DNA of 64,000 bases from positions 2,356,001 through 2,420,000 of the forward strand of contig NZ_JAFCJI010000001.1 in NCBI RefSeq assembly GCF_018131105.1, written 5' to 3'. The notes under the pieces were generated by a model, which saw nothing but the letters and a program-made list of their open reading frames with translations, was not told the origin of the DNA and did not search any database. The first letter of the stretch is position 1, and every line of letters begins with the position of its first letter. A program made the position numbers and the translations under genes. The DNA is from Bradyrhizobium manausense. GTDB taxonomy: Bacteria > Pseudomonadota > Alphaproteobacteria > Rhizobiales > Xanthobacteraceae. Shown one piece after another: positions 43,821 through 53,171 of the stretch.

Positions 43821-46331
43821 CTAGTACAGCCCGCCGGTGCCCGACCGCATGAAGAAGCCTGAGTCCGGTGCCTGCGTCGGCGGCGGCGGAACGACGCCGC
43901 GTCCGTCGGCGTCGGCGACGCCGATGACAGAGTAATTGTCCGGCGGCGCGGTGCCCGGCTTGAAAGCTTCGAGGATGGTTCCACCGGTTTCGCCGGGGCC
44001 GGCGCGCATGCCGGTCTTGGAGACGACACGGATCAGCTTGATGCCGGCCGGCACCTTGAACGGAACGGCGGGCTTGTCGGCCAGCGCAAGCTTGAGGAAA
44101 TCGCGTGCGATGGGCGCGGCCAGATGGCCGCCGGTCGCGGCGTTGCCTTTGCCGAGCGGACGCGGCTTGTCGTAGCCCATGTAGATGGCAACCGCGATGT
44201 CGGGCGAGAAGCCGACGAACCAGGCGTCCTTGGCCTCGTTGGTCGTACCGGTCTTGCCGGCGATCGGCTTGCCGACCTCCCTCACGACGGTTGCGGTACC
44301 GGCCTGGACCACGCCTTCCAACAGCTCGGTGATCTGATAGGCGGTCATGGAATCCAGCACCTGCTCGCGGCGGTCGATCAGCTGCGGCTCGGGCTGGTTC
44401 TTCCAGCCACCGGGCGCGTCGCAGCCGCGGCATTCGCGCTGGTCGTGCTTGAAGATGGTGTGGCCGTAACGGTCCTGGATGCGGTCGATCAGGGTCGGCT
44501 TCACGCGGCGGCCGCCATTTGCCAGCATCGAATAGGCCGTGACCATGCGCATCGCCGTCGTCTCGCCGGCGCCGAGCGCGTAGGAGAGATAGTTCGGCAA
44601 TTCGTCATAGACGCCGAAGCGGCGCGCATATTCGCCGATCAGGGGCATGCCGATGTCCTGCGCGAGGCGCACCGTCACCGTGTTGAGTGACTGCCGCAGC
44701 GCGTTCCGCAGCGTCACCGGTCCCTGATATTTGTTCGCCGAGAAGTTTTCGGGCCGCCAGACGCCGGCGCCCTGGCCCTGGTCGATTTCGATCGGCGCGT
44801 CGAGCACCACGGTCGACGGTGTATAACCGTTGTCGAGCGCGGCCGAATAGACGATCGGCTTGAACGACGAGCCGGGCTGCCGGTAGGCCTGCGTGGCGCG
44901 GTTGAACTGGCTCTGGTCGAACGAGAAGCCGCCGACCATCGCGAGCACGCGACCGGTCCAGGGGTCCATCACCACCATCGCGCCCGACACTTCGGGAATC
45001 TGGCGCAGACGGTACTGGCCTTCGACTGGTTGCCCTTCCTTGGTGAAGAGCGGATCGGCATAGATCACGTCGCCGGGCTGCAGCACCTGCGCCACCGATG
45101 TCGGCGTCTTGCCCTTGGTGTTGCCCTGGGCCGCCTTCGCCCATTTGACGCCATCGAGCGTGACAAGCCCGGTCTCGCGTTGCTTGCTGACGGCGCCGCC
45201 GAGTTCGCGGTTCGGCTGGAAGCCGATGCGCGCGGACTGGTCGCTGGTCTCGAGCACCACCGCCATCCGCCACGGCGAGATGTCGGAGAGCGACTTGATC
45301 TCGGCGAGCTTCACGCCCCAATCGCCCGAAATATCGAGCTTGCTGATGGCGCCGCGATAGCCCTGCTGCTCGTCATAGTTCACGAGGCCGGCGACCATGG
45401 TCTTGCGCGCCATGACCTGAATCTTCGGATCGAGCGTGGTGCGGACCGAGAGGCCGCCCTCATAGAGCTTCTTCTCGCCATAGCGCTCGAAGATGTCGCG
45501 GCGGACTTCCTCGGCGAAATATTCGCCGGCAAAGGTGTGGGCGCCGTTGGAGCGGCTGGTGACGACCAGCGGCTCCTTGCGCGCCTTGTCGGCGTCGGCC
45601 TGCTTGATCCAGCCGTTCTCCTGGAGACGGTCGATCACGTAGTTGCGGCGCTCGATGGCGCGGTCGCGGTTACGCACGGGATGCAGCGTCGCCGGCATCT
45701 TCGGCAGCGCCGCGAGGTAAGCAGCTTCCGCCACGGTGAGTTCGTTCACCGACTTGTCGAAATAGACCAACGACGCGGCGGCGATGCCGTAAGCGCCGAG
45801 GCCGAGATAGATCTCGTTCAGATACAGCTCGAGGATCTTGTCCTTCGAATACGTCTTCTCGATACGCATCGCGAGCAAGGCTTCCTTGATCTTGCGCGCG
45901 AACGAGACTTCGTTGGTCAGAAGGAAGTTCTTGGCGACCTGCTGGGTAATGGTCGAGGCACCCTGCGGGCGGCGGTTGGAACCGTAATTCTGCAGGTACA
46001 GCAGGCCCGCGCGCGCCATGCCGGTGTAGTCGATGCCGCCATGCTCGTAGAAATTCTTGTCTTCGGCGGCGAGGAACGCGTTGATCACGAGCTTCGGCAC
46101 CGCCTGGATCGGCAGGTACAGCCGCCGCTCCTTGGCGTATTCGCCGAGCAGCGAGCCGTCGACCGCATGCACGCGGGTCATGACCGGCGGCTCGTAATCC
46201 TGAAGCTGAGAGTAGTCGGGCAAGTCCTTGGAGAAATGCCAGATCAGGCCTGCCACGGCACCGACACCGACAAGGAACACCACCGTTCCCGCGGCGAACA
46301 GGAAGCCCATGAACCGCACAAGCAAGCGCAT
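43821..46331 (-). CDS. mrcA: Penicillin-binding protein 1A (bifunctional)
   Basis: An 836-residue class A PBP. It has one N-terminal membrane helix (about 8-31), a glycosyltransferase domain with catalytic Glu90 in AAEDKNFYEHGGID and the conserved GASTITQQVAKN, a linker/OB-like region, and a transpeptidase with SxxK in QPGSSFKPIVYS (serine near 485), SLN in LRQSLNTVTVRL, and KTG in AGKTGTTNEAKDAWFVGFSPD (near 690). It polymerises and cross-links peptidoglycan in the periplasm. It sits between amiC and prfB, a conserved order in Rhizobiales. The symbol ponA is also used. Confidence 0.95.
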   Translation of the reverse strand: MRLLVRFMGFLFAAGTVVFLVGVGAVAGLIWHFSKDLPDYSQLQDYEPPVMTRVHAVDGSLLGEYAKERRLYLPIQAVPKLVINAFLAAEDKNFYEHGGIDYTGMARAGLLYLQNYGSNRRPQGASTITQQVAKNFLLTNEVSFARKIKEALLAMRIEKTYSKDKILELYLNEIYLGLGAYGIAAASLVYFDKSVNELTVAEAAYLAALPKMPATLHPVRNRDRAIERRNYVIDRLQENGWIKQADADKARKEPLVVTSRSNGAHTFAGEYFAEEVRRDIFERYGEKKLYEGGLSVRTTLDPKIQVMARKTMVAGLVNYDEQQGYRGAISKLDISGDWGVKLAEIKSLSDISPWRMAVVLETSDQSARIGFQPNRELGGAVSKQRETGLVTLDGVKWAKAAQGNTKGKTPTSVAQVLQPGDVIYADPLFTKEGQPVEGQYRLRQIPEVSGAMVVMDPWTGRVLAMVGGFSFDQSQFNRATQAYRQPGSSFKPIVYSAALDNGYTPSTVVLDAPIEIDQGQGAGVWRPENFSANKYQGPVTLRNALRQSLNTVTVRLAQDIGMPLIGEYARRFGVYDELPNYLSYALGAGETTAMRMVTAYSMLANGGRRVKPTLIDRIQDRYGHTIFKHDQRECRGCDAPGGWKNQPEPQLIDRREQVLDSMTAYQITELLEGVVQAGTATVVREVGKPIAGKTGTTNEAKDAWFVGFSPDIAVAIYMGYDKPRPLGKGNAATGGHLAAPIARDFLKLALADKPAVPFKVPAGIKLIRVVSKTGMRAGPGETGGTILEAFKPGTAPPDNYSVIGVADADGRGVVPPPPTQAPDSGFFMRSGTGGLY

Positions 46332-46561
46332 TATATGTTTATCCGTTCAATCCCAGGATCAGCCCAAGGCGCCCAAACAAGGCGCCCCAACGGCGCCGTC
46401 CTCACGTCGCGAATTCACCGGCCTACTCAATACCATCGATGCCGGACCGAAAGACGCTTGCCGAACGGGATTCTCGTCGATTCCGGAACCCCCTGCGCCG
46501 TTTTTATAAGGCGTCCGCTGTGGCCAAACTAGGGCTTAACAGCGGAACCCGCATGCGCTTC

Positions 46562-47860
46562 TCAATTGCTGGCCCCCGCCGTCGCCATCCGCTTCGCCAG
46601 GAACGTGTCGATTGCCTGGGCCATCGAGCCCACCGCACGCGACCGCCAGCCCTCGGAGATGAGGTGTTCAAGGTCGCCCTTGTTGGAGACGTAGCCGATT
46701 TCGACCAGCACCGCGGGCACGTCCGGGGCCTTCAGCACCCGGAATCCGGCCGACTTCAGAGGGTGCTTGTGCATCCGCACAGTCGACTTCATTTCCCCCA
46801 TCAGCAAATGGGCAAAGCGGTTTGAAAAGGTGCGGGTTTCCCGCTGCGTGAGGTCGATCAGGATATCGGCGACGTCAGTCGGCTCTTCCGCCAGATTGAA
46901 GCCGGCAATGGCGTCGGCGCGGTTTTCGGCGTCCGCCAGACGCTGGGCCTCGGCGTCGGAGGCCTTGTCCGAGAGCGTGTAGATCGTAGCGCCCTGGGCG
47001 TCGCCCTCGGCCTTCGGCAGCGCATCGGCATGAATGGAGACGAACAGCGCGGCGTTCAGATTGCGGGCAACCTTGGGCCGGTCATTGAGCGGGATGAAGG
47101 TGTCGTCGTCCCGGGTCATCACCACCCGGTACTTGCCTGATTTCTCCAGCCGGTCGCGCAGCGCTAGGCCAAAGGCCAGCACCAGATTCTTCTCGCTCTC
47201 GCCGCTCGACTGGGTGCCGTTGTCGATCCCACCATGGCCGGGATCGATCACGACGACCGGCCGCCCGTCGGCCTGCACGCCCGACTTCGCGGACGCCGCG
47301 TCCGGCGCGGCAGGAACCGTCGTCGGCGGCGCGGCCGCGATCGACGGTCGCAGCTCGGAGCGATTCTCGGGGGCCGGCGTCTGCACGAAGGCCGCGCGAT
47401 CGACCTCCTCCAGCTCGAGCACCAGCCGGGCCGGTTGGCCATTGGCCGCCTCGAGCACGTAGGAATTGGTGATCTTGGCGGGCCCGGTCAGGTCGAACAC
47501 GATTCGGGAGCCGCCGGGCATCACCAGACCGTAGCGGAAGGCCTTGACCAGCCCTCGCCCGGCCCCGGTGCCCGGCGCCAGCTGAAAATTCACCTGGGGA
47601 ACGTCGACCACCACCCGGTAGGGGTCGGCGAGCGTCGTGGCGCGGAAGGTGACGGTCTGATCGAGGTCGAGAATGAACCGGGTCTGCTTGCCGTCACCGG
47701 CGAGACGCGCCGCGGTGGCAATCGGAAAACCAGTTGTCACGACAGAGGGTTGCGACGGGCTTTCAGCCGCGCTCAGACCCGAAAAATCGGCGCACGGCAA
47801 TGCCGCTGCACACAGCAGCGCCAATCCCAGCAAAACCCGTTGATTTGTGCGGCTCGCCAC
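46562..47860 (-). CDS. amiC: N-acetylmuramoyl-L-alanine amidase (AMIN + Amidase_3)
   Basis: A 432-residue periplasmic zinc amidase that removes stem peptides from peptidoglycan during daughter-cell separation. A signal-like N-terminus (1-31) is followed by an AMIN domain (about 48-155; TRFILDLDQTVTFRATTLADPYRVVVDV), a linker, and the Amidase_3 domain with zinc ligands in VIDPGHGG, GESEKN and SIHADAL and the catalytic glutamate in VLVEIGYVSN. The GTG start at 47860 has GGAGG 10 nt upstream. A canonical CtrA box lies about 50 bp before the start. Confidence 0.93.
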   Translation of the reverse strand: MASRTNQRVLLGLALLCAAALPCADFSGLSAAESPSQPSVVTTGFPIATAARLAGDGKQTRFILDLDQTVTFRATTLADPYRVVVDVPQVNFQLAPGTGAGRGLVKAFRYGLVMPGGSRIVFDLTGPAKITNSYVLEAANGQPARLVLELEEVDRAAFVQTPAPENRSELRPSIAAAPPTTVPAAPDAASAKSGVQADGRPVVVIDPGHGGIDNGTQSSGESEKNLVLAFGLALRDRLEKSGKYRVVMTRDDDTFIPLNDRPKVARNLNAALFVSIHADALPKAEGDAQGATIYTLSDKASDAEAQRLADAENRADAIAGFNLAEEPTDVADILIDLTQRETRTFSNRFAHLLMGEMKSTVRMHKHPLKSAGFRVLKAPDVPAVLVEIGYVSNKGDLEHLISEGWRSRAVGSMAQAIDTFLAKRMATAGASN

Positions 47861-47908
47861 CGAATCCGTGCCTCCGAGCAGCCCTCTTTAACGCAATAGA
47901 ACCACAGG

Positions 47909-47924
47909 GTTAATCGATCCTTAA
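47909..47924 (-). promoter_or_regulatory. Canonical CtrA box upstream of amiC
   Basis: On the coding strand TTAA (47924-47921), GGATCGA, TTAAC (47913-47909) match the full CtrA consensus TTAA-N7-TTAAC exactly. It lies 49 bp before the amiC GTG, where CtrA would touch the promoter. CtrA controls division and envelope genes in alphaproteobacteria. Confidence 0.65.
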
Positions 47925-48563
47925 TGACGCAAACGCGAAACTCTCCGACTGTGACCGGCGTGCGACGCTCCTTGCACGGATGGTCCATTCCTCGTATGTA
48001 CGGAATGCTGACGGCCAATAGTTTCCGGCTGTGTCGCAACAAGCCTCCCGGTGCAGCGCCGGAGCTCCCAAGGTTTGGGAATTCCAGCGTTTTTCTGTTC
48101 CCCTCAACGACCAGCGCGGTGCGCGGCAGCGAGGCGGAACAGGGCAAGCCCCGGCGGCGGACGGTTTCCGGTTACCTCACTGTTTCCGGGACAGTTTTGA
48201 CAGCGACGCGGCCTGTTACCCGGCTCCTTAATCCCAAGGGGGCGGTTTGTGATCCAGGGCGAGCGCCCACGCGCCATGCCTGGCCAGCAGCAACTGATTA
48301 GGGGCGGCCCCGCCGTCCAATGTTTCATACGGGCCGACGCTTGATGCGCCAGACTGTGCCGACGAATCCTGAAGGACCTTTCGCGACGCTGCGGAGTGAA
48401 AATCCCGCGCGCCGCTTTGGTCCTGAAGCTTCCGACCCGGCAAGGCGCGAGAGACGGCGTTTCGGCCTTCCCCTCACCCCCGAATCAGGTGGACCGTCGC
48501 GTCACCCGGCAGCGCTCTTCGCGCCCACGGTCGATCGCGCCCGCCGCCGCCAAGAGTTAAGAC
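47925..48563 (+). other. Long leader region of rne
   Basis: About 640 bp between the amiC promoter and rne, with no convincing gene. It holds several GC-rich hairpin-forming stretches, such as GGGGCGGCCCCGCC near 48301. RNase E genes in several bacteria carry long structured leaders through which RNase E cuts its own mRNA. I could not place a promoter or prove such a structure here. Confidence 0.45.
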
Positions 48564-51500
48564 ATGCCCAACAAGATGTTGATCGATGCCACCCACCCGG
48601 AAGAGACCCGGGTCGTCGTGGTCCGCGGCAATCGCGTCGAAGAGTTTGACTTCGAGACCGCGCAACGCAAGCAACTGCGCGGGAATATCTACCTCGCCAA
48701 GGTCACCAGGGTCGAACCCTCGCTCCAGGCCGCCTTCGTTGAATATGGCGGCAACCGCCACGGCTTCCTCGCCTTCAGCGAAATCCATCCCGACTACTAC
48801 CAGATCCCGGTCGCCGACCGGCAGGCGCTGATCGAGGCCGAGGAACAGGCCCATCGCGAAGCCGAGGAAGAGAGCGAGAACCGCTCCCACGGCCGCCGCC
48901 GCTCACGTCACCGCAATTCTCGCCGCCGCAGTCAGGGCGAGCGCGTCCGCAGCGACATCGTCGAGGGTCTCGACGCCGGCGCCGATCCGGCCGCCCAGCC
49001 GGTCGAGGGCCACCCCCTGCCCGAGGGCGTTGCGCATGAGGGCGAGCACCTGCACGCCGATGCCGAGCATCATGGCGAGCACCACGAGGGTCACGACCAT
49101 GACCATCACGATCATGGACATGATGATCATGGGCACGACGATCATCATCACGCCGACGATGACGATCACCATCACGCTCATGATCATGACGACCATGGTC
49201 ATGATCACGAGCACGATCATCACGAGCATGATCACGCCGACGAGGCGCCGGCGCCCGTCGCGGCGATCGGCGCCGAACCCGCTGTCGCAGCCGAAACCTT
49301 TGCCGAGCCTCAGGACGCTGTCGCCTCTGAAGCCCATGCCGAGGCTCTCGCCGAAGCCGTGACCTCAGCCGCCGAACCGGCCGATGCCGTTTACGCCGCT
49401 GGCGAAACGGCCGAGGCGCCGCATGGCGAGGCCGCGGAAGCTGCCGGTGACGACGACGAGGACGAAGAAGACGGCGAGGAAGCCGAAGAGGAAGTCGTCG
49501 AGTCCGTCGGCGGTGACGACGTGCTCGAGGAAGTGCCGGAGCGCAGCTTCCGCCCGCGCCGCCAGTACAAGATCCAGGAAGTCATCAAGCGCCGTCAGGT
49601 GATGCTGGTGCAGGTGGTCAAGGAAGAGCGTGGCAACAAGGGCGCGGCGCTCACGACCTATCTGTCGCTTGCCGGCCGCTATGCCGTGTTGATGCCGAAC
49701 ACCGCGCGCGGCGGCGGCATCAGCCGCAAGATCACCAGCGCGCAGGACCGTTCCCGCCTGAAGGAAGTGGTGCAGGATCTCGACGTGCCCGAGGGCATGG
49801 GCATCATCCTGCGCACCGCAGGTGCTGCCCGCACCAAGCCCGAGATCAAGCGCGACTTCGAATATTTGATCCGGATGTGGGAAACGGTGCGTGACCTGAC
49901 GCTGAAGTCACAGGCCCCGACCCTCGTGTACGAGGAAGGTTCGCTGATCAAGCGCTCGCTGCGCGATCTCTACAACAAGGAGATCGACGAGATTCAGGTT
50001 GCCGGCGAATCCGGCTACCGCGAAGCGCGCGACTTCATGAAGATGCTGATGCCCGCCAATGTCAGCGCGGTGAGACAGTATCGAGACGGCCAGCCGCTGT
50101 TCTCGCGCATGGGCGTCGAGAGCCAATTGGACGCAATGTTCTCGCCGACGGTGCAGCTACGCTCCGGCGGCTACATCGTGATCAACCAGACCGAGGCGCT
50201 GGTCTCGATCGACGTCAACTCCGGTCGATCGACGCGCGAGCATCATATCGAGGACACCGCGCTCAAGACCAATCTGGAAGCGGCCGAAGAGGTCGCCCGC
50301 CAGCTTCGCCTGCGCGACCTCGCCGGCCTGATCGTCATCGACTTCATCGACATGGACGAGAAGCGCAACAACCGCGCGGTCGAGCGCAAGCTGTCCGATT
50401 GCCTCAGGCAGGACCGCGCGCGCATCCAGGTCGGCCGCATCTCGCATTTCGGCCTGCTCGAGATGTCGCGCCAGCGCATCCGCGCCAGCGTACTTGAATC
50501 CTCCACCGATCCCTGTCCGCATTGCGGCGGCACCGGCCATGTCCGCTCGGTGTCCTCGGTGGCGCTGCAGCTGCTGCGCGGCCTCGAAGAGATCCTGATG
50601 AAGGGCGCGACCCACAATCTCGTGGTCCGCACCCGCACCGACGTCGCGCTCTACGTGCTGAACCACAAGCGCGGTCATTTGCGCGATCTCGAAAACGGCT
50701 TCAAGGTCACGCTGTCCGTGATCGCCGATGCGAGCGTCAGCGGACCGCAGGCTTATCTCATCGACCGCGGCGAGCAGGTGCATACGCTCGAAGCCGCCAA
50801 GGCTCTCCTGGTGGCACAGGCGGCCGCAACCCCGCCGCCGCTGCCCGAAGAGGCCTTTGACGACGAGGAGTTCGATTCCGAACTGGAATCCGAGGTCGAG
50901 ACCGAGGAGACCGAAGGGCTCACCGAGGAACAGGCCGCAGGCGAGGCTTCGCCCGAGCAGGACGGCCAGCGCGGCCGCAAGCGCCGCCGCCGTCGGCGTG
51001 GCCGCGGTGGTCCGCGCGAAGGCGAGGCGCGCGAGGATGGCGCTCCCGTTTCTCCCGAAGGCGTTGCCGCGGTCGCCAGCGAAGGCGAAGAGGACGCCGA
51101 GGCCGAACAGGACGGCGAGGAAGGCGAGGAACAGGCCGCCCGTGGCGAGCAGCAGGGCAACGGCGACCGCCGCCGCCGGCGTGGTCGGCGCGGTGGGCGT
51201 CGTCGGCGCGGAGGCGCCGAGGAAGGTCTCGTCGGCTCCATCGGCGACGAGCTCGCGGGCAATGCGCAGTCGGAAGCAACCGATGCCGTGGCCGATTTCG
51301 ACAACTCCGGCAGCGTGACGGCGCCGTCGATTGCGCAATCGGAGCACATCACTCCGGTTGAGCCGCCGACACCTCAGCCTGAGCTTCAGTTCCAGGCACC
51401 CATTGAAACGCCGGTCCAGCCCGCGCCGGCTGCTGCCGTCGCGGAGGAAGAGCCCGCCGACGACAAGGCGTCGCGACGGCGCTCCACCGTCCGCGAGAAG

Positions 51501-51662
51501 GTGAGCTTCGCATCGAGCAGCCCGAGCGAACCGGCGATCGCGGCAGCGCCGGAGCCGGTTGCTCCGCCTGCGCCTGAACCAGCGCCGGAAGCAAGCGAGG
51601 AGACGCCGGCCGCACCACGTCGCGCCGGCTGGTGGTCACGCCGTTTCGGCGGCGGCGAGTAG
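48564..51662 (+). CDS. rne: Ribonuclease E with His-rich S1-domain insertion
   Basis: The 1032-residue RNase E starts mRNA decay and processes rRNA/tRNA precursors. The S1 domain begins at about 37 (LRGNIYLAKVTRVEPSLQAAFVEYGGNRHGFL), is broken after about 80, and resumes near 337 (YKIQEVIKRRQVMLVQVVKEERGNKGAALTTYLSL). The ~250-residue insertion has a basic patch (108-130), a histidine/aspartate run (158-224, about 31 His) and acidic stretches. Catalytic aspartates are Asp550 (ALVSIDVNSG) and Asp593 (LIVIDFIDMDEKRNN). The Zn-link is Cys651/Cys654 in CPHCGGTGH. The C-terminal ~270 residues are disordered, alternating acidic and RRRRRGRGG-type RNA-binding patches that usually scaffold a degradosome. 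Confidence 0.95.
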   Translation: MPNKMLIDATHPEETRVVVVRGNRVEEFDFETAQRKQLRGNIYLAKVTRVEPSLQAAFVEYGGNRHGFLAFSEIHPDYYQIPVADRQALIEAEEQAHREAEEESENRSHGRRRSRHRNSRRRSQGERVRSDIVEGLDAGADPAAQPVEGHPLPEGVAHEGEHLHADAEHHGEHHEGHDHDHHDHGHDDHGHDDHHHADDDDHHHAHDHDDHGHDHEHDHHEHDHADEAPAPVAAIGAEPAVAAETFAEPQDAVASEAHAEALAEAVTSAAEPADAVYAAGETAEAPHGEAAEAAGDDDEDEEDGEEAEEEVVESVGGDDVLEEVPERSFRPRRQYKIQEVIKRRQVMLVQVVKEERGNKGAALTTYLSLAGRYAVLMPNTARGGGISRKITSAQDRSRLKEVVQDLDVPEGMGIILRTAGAARTKPEIKRDFEYLIRMWETVRDLTLKSQAPTLVYEEGSLIKRSLRDLYNKEIDEIQVAGESGYREARDFMKMLMPANVSAVRQYRDGQPLFSRMGVESQLDAMFSPTVQLRSGGYIVINQTEALVSIDVNSGRSTREHHIEDTALKTNLEAAEEVARQLRLRDLAGLIVIDFIDMDEKRNNRAVERKLSDCLRQDRARIQVGRISHFGLLEMSRQRIRASVLESSTDPCPHCGGTGHVRSVSSVALQLLRGLEEILMKGATHNLVVRTRTDVALYVLNHKRGHLRDLENGFKVTLSVIADASVSGPQAYLIDRGEQVHTLEAAKALLVAQAAATPPPLPEEAFDDEEFDSELESEVETEETEGLTEEQAAGEASPEQDGQRGRKRRRRRRGRGGPREGEAREDGAPVSPEGVAAVASEGEEDAEAEQDGEEGEEQAARGEQQGNGDRRRRRGRRGGRRRRGGAEEGLVGSIGDELAGNAQSEATDAVADFDNSGSVTAPSIAQSEHITPVEPPTPQPELQFQAPIETPVQPAPAAAVAEEEPADDKASRRRSTVREKVSFASSSPSEPAIAAAPEPVAPPAPEPAPEASEETPAAPRRAGWWSRRFGGGE

Positions 51663-51679
51663 AACGAACAAGGCAGTTG

Positions 51680-51710
51680 AAACCGCCCGGCCAAACCGGG
51701 CGGTTTTGAT
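51680..51710 (+). terminator. Rho-independent terminator of rne
   Basis: AAACCGCCCGG (51680-51690) pairs with CCGGGCGGTTT (51696-51706) around a CCAAA loop and runs into TTGATTT, 17 nt after the rne stop. Confidence 0.88.
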
Positions 51711-51728
51711 TTGGCGAGGTCAGTATCG

Positions 51729-52961
51729 ATGCAAAGCGCAATCATTCTCGGCGGTGGCATGGTGGGCGTCGGTGCCGCCCTGCATCTGAGGCAGCGCGGC
51801 TGGACCGTCACGCTGGTCGACCGCAGGGAGCCGGGCCGCGAGACCAGCTACGGCAATGCCGGGATGATCCAGGCGGAGGCGGTGCGGCCCTATCCGATGC
51901 CGCGCGATCTCGCATCGCTCCTGAACATCGCGACCGGCCGCACCAACGACGTGCGCTACAGCCTGTCCTCGCTGCATCGCCATGTCGAGCCGCTGCTGCG
52001 CTACTGGTGGCACTCGGCGCCGAAGCGGCATCGCGAAGCGATCGCGGCCTGGGCGCGCCTGATCGCCTATGCGACACCCGAGCACGACGTCCTCATTCGT
52101 GAGGCCCATGCCGACAATCTGATCCGCCGCGCCGGCTACCGCGTGCTGCACCGTGACGCCGCATCGTTCGACCAGGCGATCAAGACGGCGGAGGACGACC
52201 GCCGCGAGTTCGGTGTGAATTTTCGCGTGCTCTCCGGCAGCGAACTGACCAAGGCCGAGCCGATCCTGCGCGACGACCTTCCCGGCGCGATCCACTGGCT
52301 CGACACCTGGACCGTGTCCGATCCGGGCGCACTCGTCACCGCCTACGCCAACCTGTTCGAGCGCCTGGGCGGCACCATCGTGCTCGGCGATGCGCAGTCG
52401 CTCCAGCAGACACCAACCGGATGGTCGGTCGACACTGACAATGGCCGCATCGATGCGGCCAACGCCGTCGTGACGCTCGGGCCATGGTCGCCGGACCTGT
52501 TGCACAAATTCGGCTACCGGATTCCGCTGGTGCGCAAGCGCGGCTATCACATGCATTACAGCGGCGGCGCCTCGCTCGATCTGCCGCTGGTCGACAAGGG
52601 CAGCGGCTACGCCATGGGACCGATGGCCAAGGGCATCCGCATCACCACCGGCGCGGAGCTGACGGGGCCGGATGCGCTGGCAACGCCGGTGCAGCTCGCA
52701 AGTGCCGAAGCCTCCGCGCGCGAGCTGATCGATCTCGGCAAGCGCGCCGAGCCGGAGCCGTGGTTCGGCACCCGCCCCTGCACGCCCGACATGGTACCCG
52801 TGCTCGGACGCGCCCCACGCCACCCCGGACTCTGGATGAACTTTGGCCACGGCCACCAGGGCTTTACGCTCGGCCCCGCCACCGGACGCCTGCTCGCGGA
52901 GATGATGAACGGCGAGACGCCGTCAATCGATCCGACGCCTTATCGGCCGGAGCGGTTCTAG
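51729..52961 (+). CDS. FAD-dependent D-amino-acid dehydrogenase-like oxidoreductase
   Basis: A 410-residue DAO-family flavoprotein. The N-terminal FAD motif ILGGGMVGVGAALHLRQRGW is followed by ETSYGNAGMIQAEAVRPYPMP, as in DadA small subunits. The C-terminal GTRPCTPDMVPVLGRAPRHPGLWMNFGHGHQGFTLGPATGRLLAEM completes the FAD site. DadA-type enzymes deaminate D-amino acids to oxo acids and feed electrons to the respiratory chain. The substrate is not settled. GAGG lies 10 nt before the ATG. It begins 67 bp after rne but beyond its terminator. Confidence 0.88.
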   Translation: MQSAIILGGGMVGVGAALHLRQRGWTVTLVDRREPGRETSYGNAGMIQAEAVRPYPMPRDLASLLNIATGRTNDVRYSLSSLHRHVEPLLRYWWHSAPKRHREAIAAWARLIAYATPEHDVLIREAHADNLIRRAGYRVLHRDAASFDQAIKTAEDDRREFGVNFRVLSGSELTKAEPILRDDLPGAIHWLDTWTVSDPGALVTAYANLFERLGGTIVLGDAQSLQQTPTGWSVDTDNGRIDAANAVVTLGPWSPDLLHKFGYRIPLVRKRGYHMHYSGGASLDLPLVDKGSGYAMGPMAKGIRITTGAELTGPDALATPVQLASAEASARELIDLGKRAEPEPWFGTRPCTPDMVPVLGRAPRHPGLWMNFGHGHQGFTLGPATGRLLAEMMNGETPSIDPTPYRPERF

Positions 52962-53089
52962 CTCTCTGCTTTCGCGGCCAGCGCCGCGAGCGCGGCCGTC
53001 AGCCGCATTCTGCTCAGATGATCGGCAACGCCTCGGCGTGCCGTGGTCTCGAAATCGCCCGATGAAGCCGAGAGCATTTCGGCTGGGAG

Positions 53090-53128
53090 CCGAAAGAAAA
53101 GGGCTGATCGAGGATCCCGACCAGCCCT
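53090..53128 (-). terminator. Rho-independent terminator of dctA
   Basis: Read on the minus strand, AGGGCTG pairs with CAGCCCT across a 15-nt loop (53128-53100) and continues into TTTTCTTTCGG. It lies about 45 bp beyond the dctA stop. Confidence 0.7.
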
Positions 53129-53171
53129 ATTCCTTCAAGACCTGACGGCGCACCGCGCCGTTGGATCCGCA

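Noticed and set aside
49080..49235. CAT/GAT-rich array resembling a short tandem repeat or CRISPR
   Set aside because: It is the codon run of the His/Asp-rich insertion of RNase E. There are no fixed-length repeats and no spacers.
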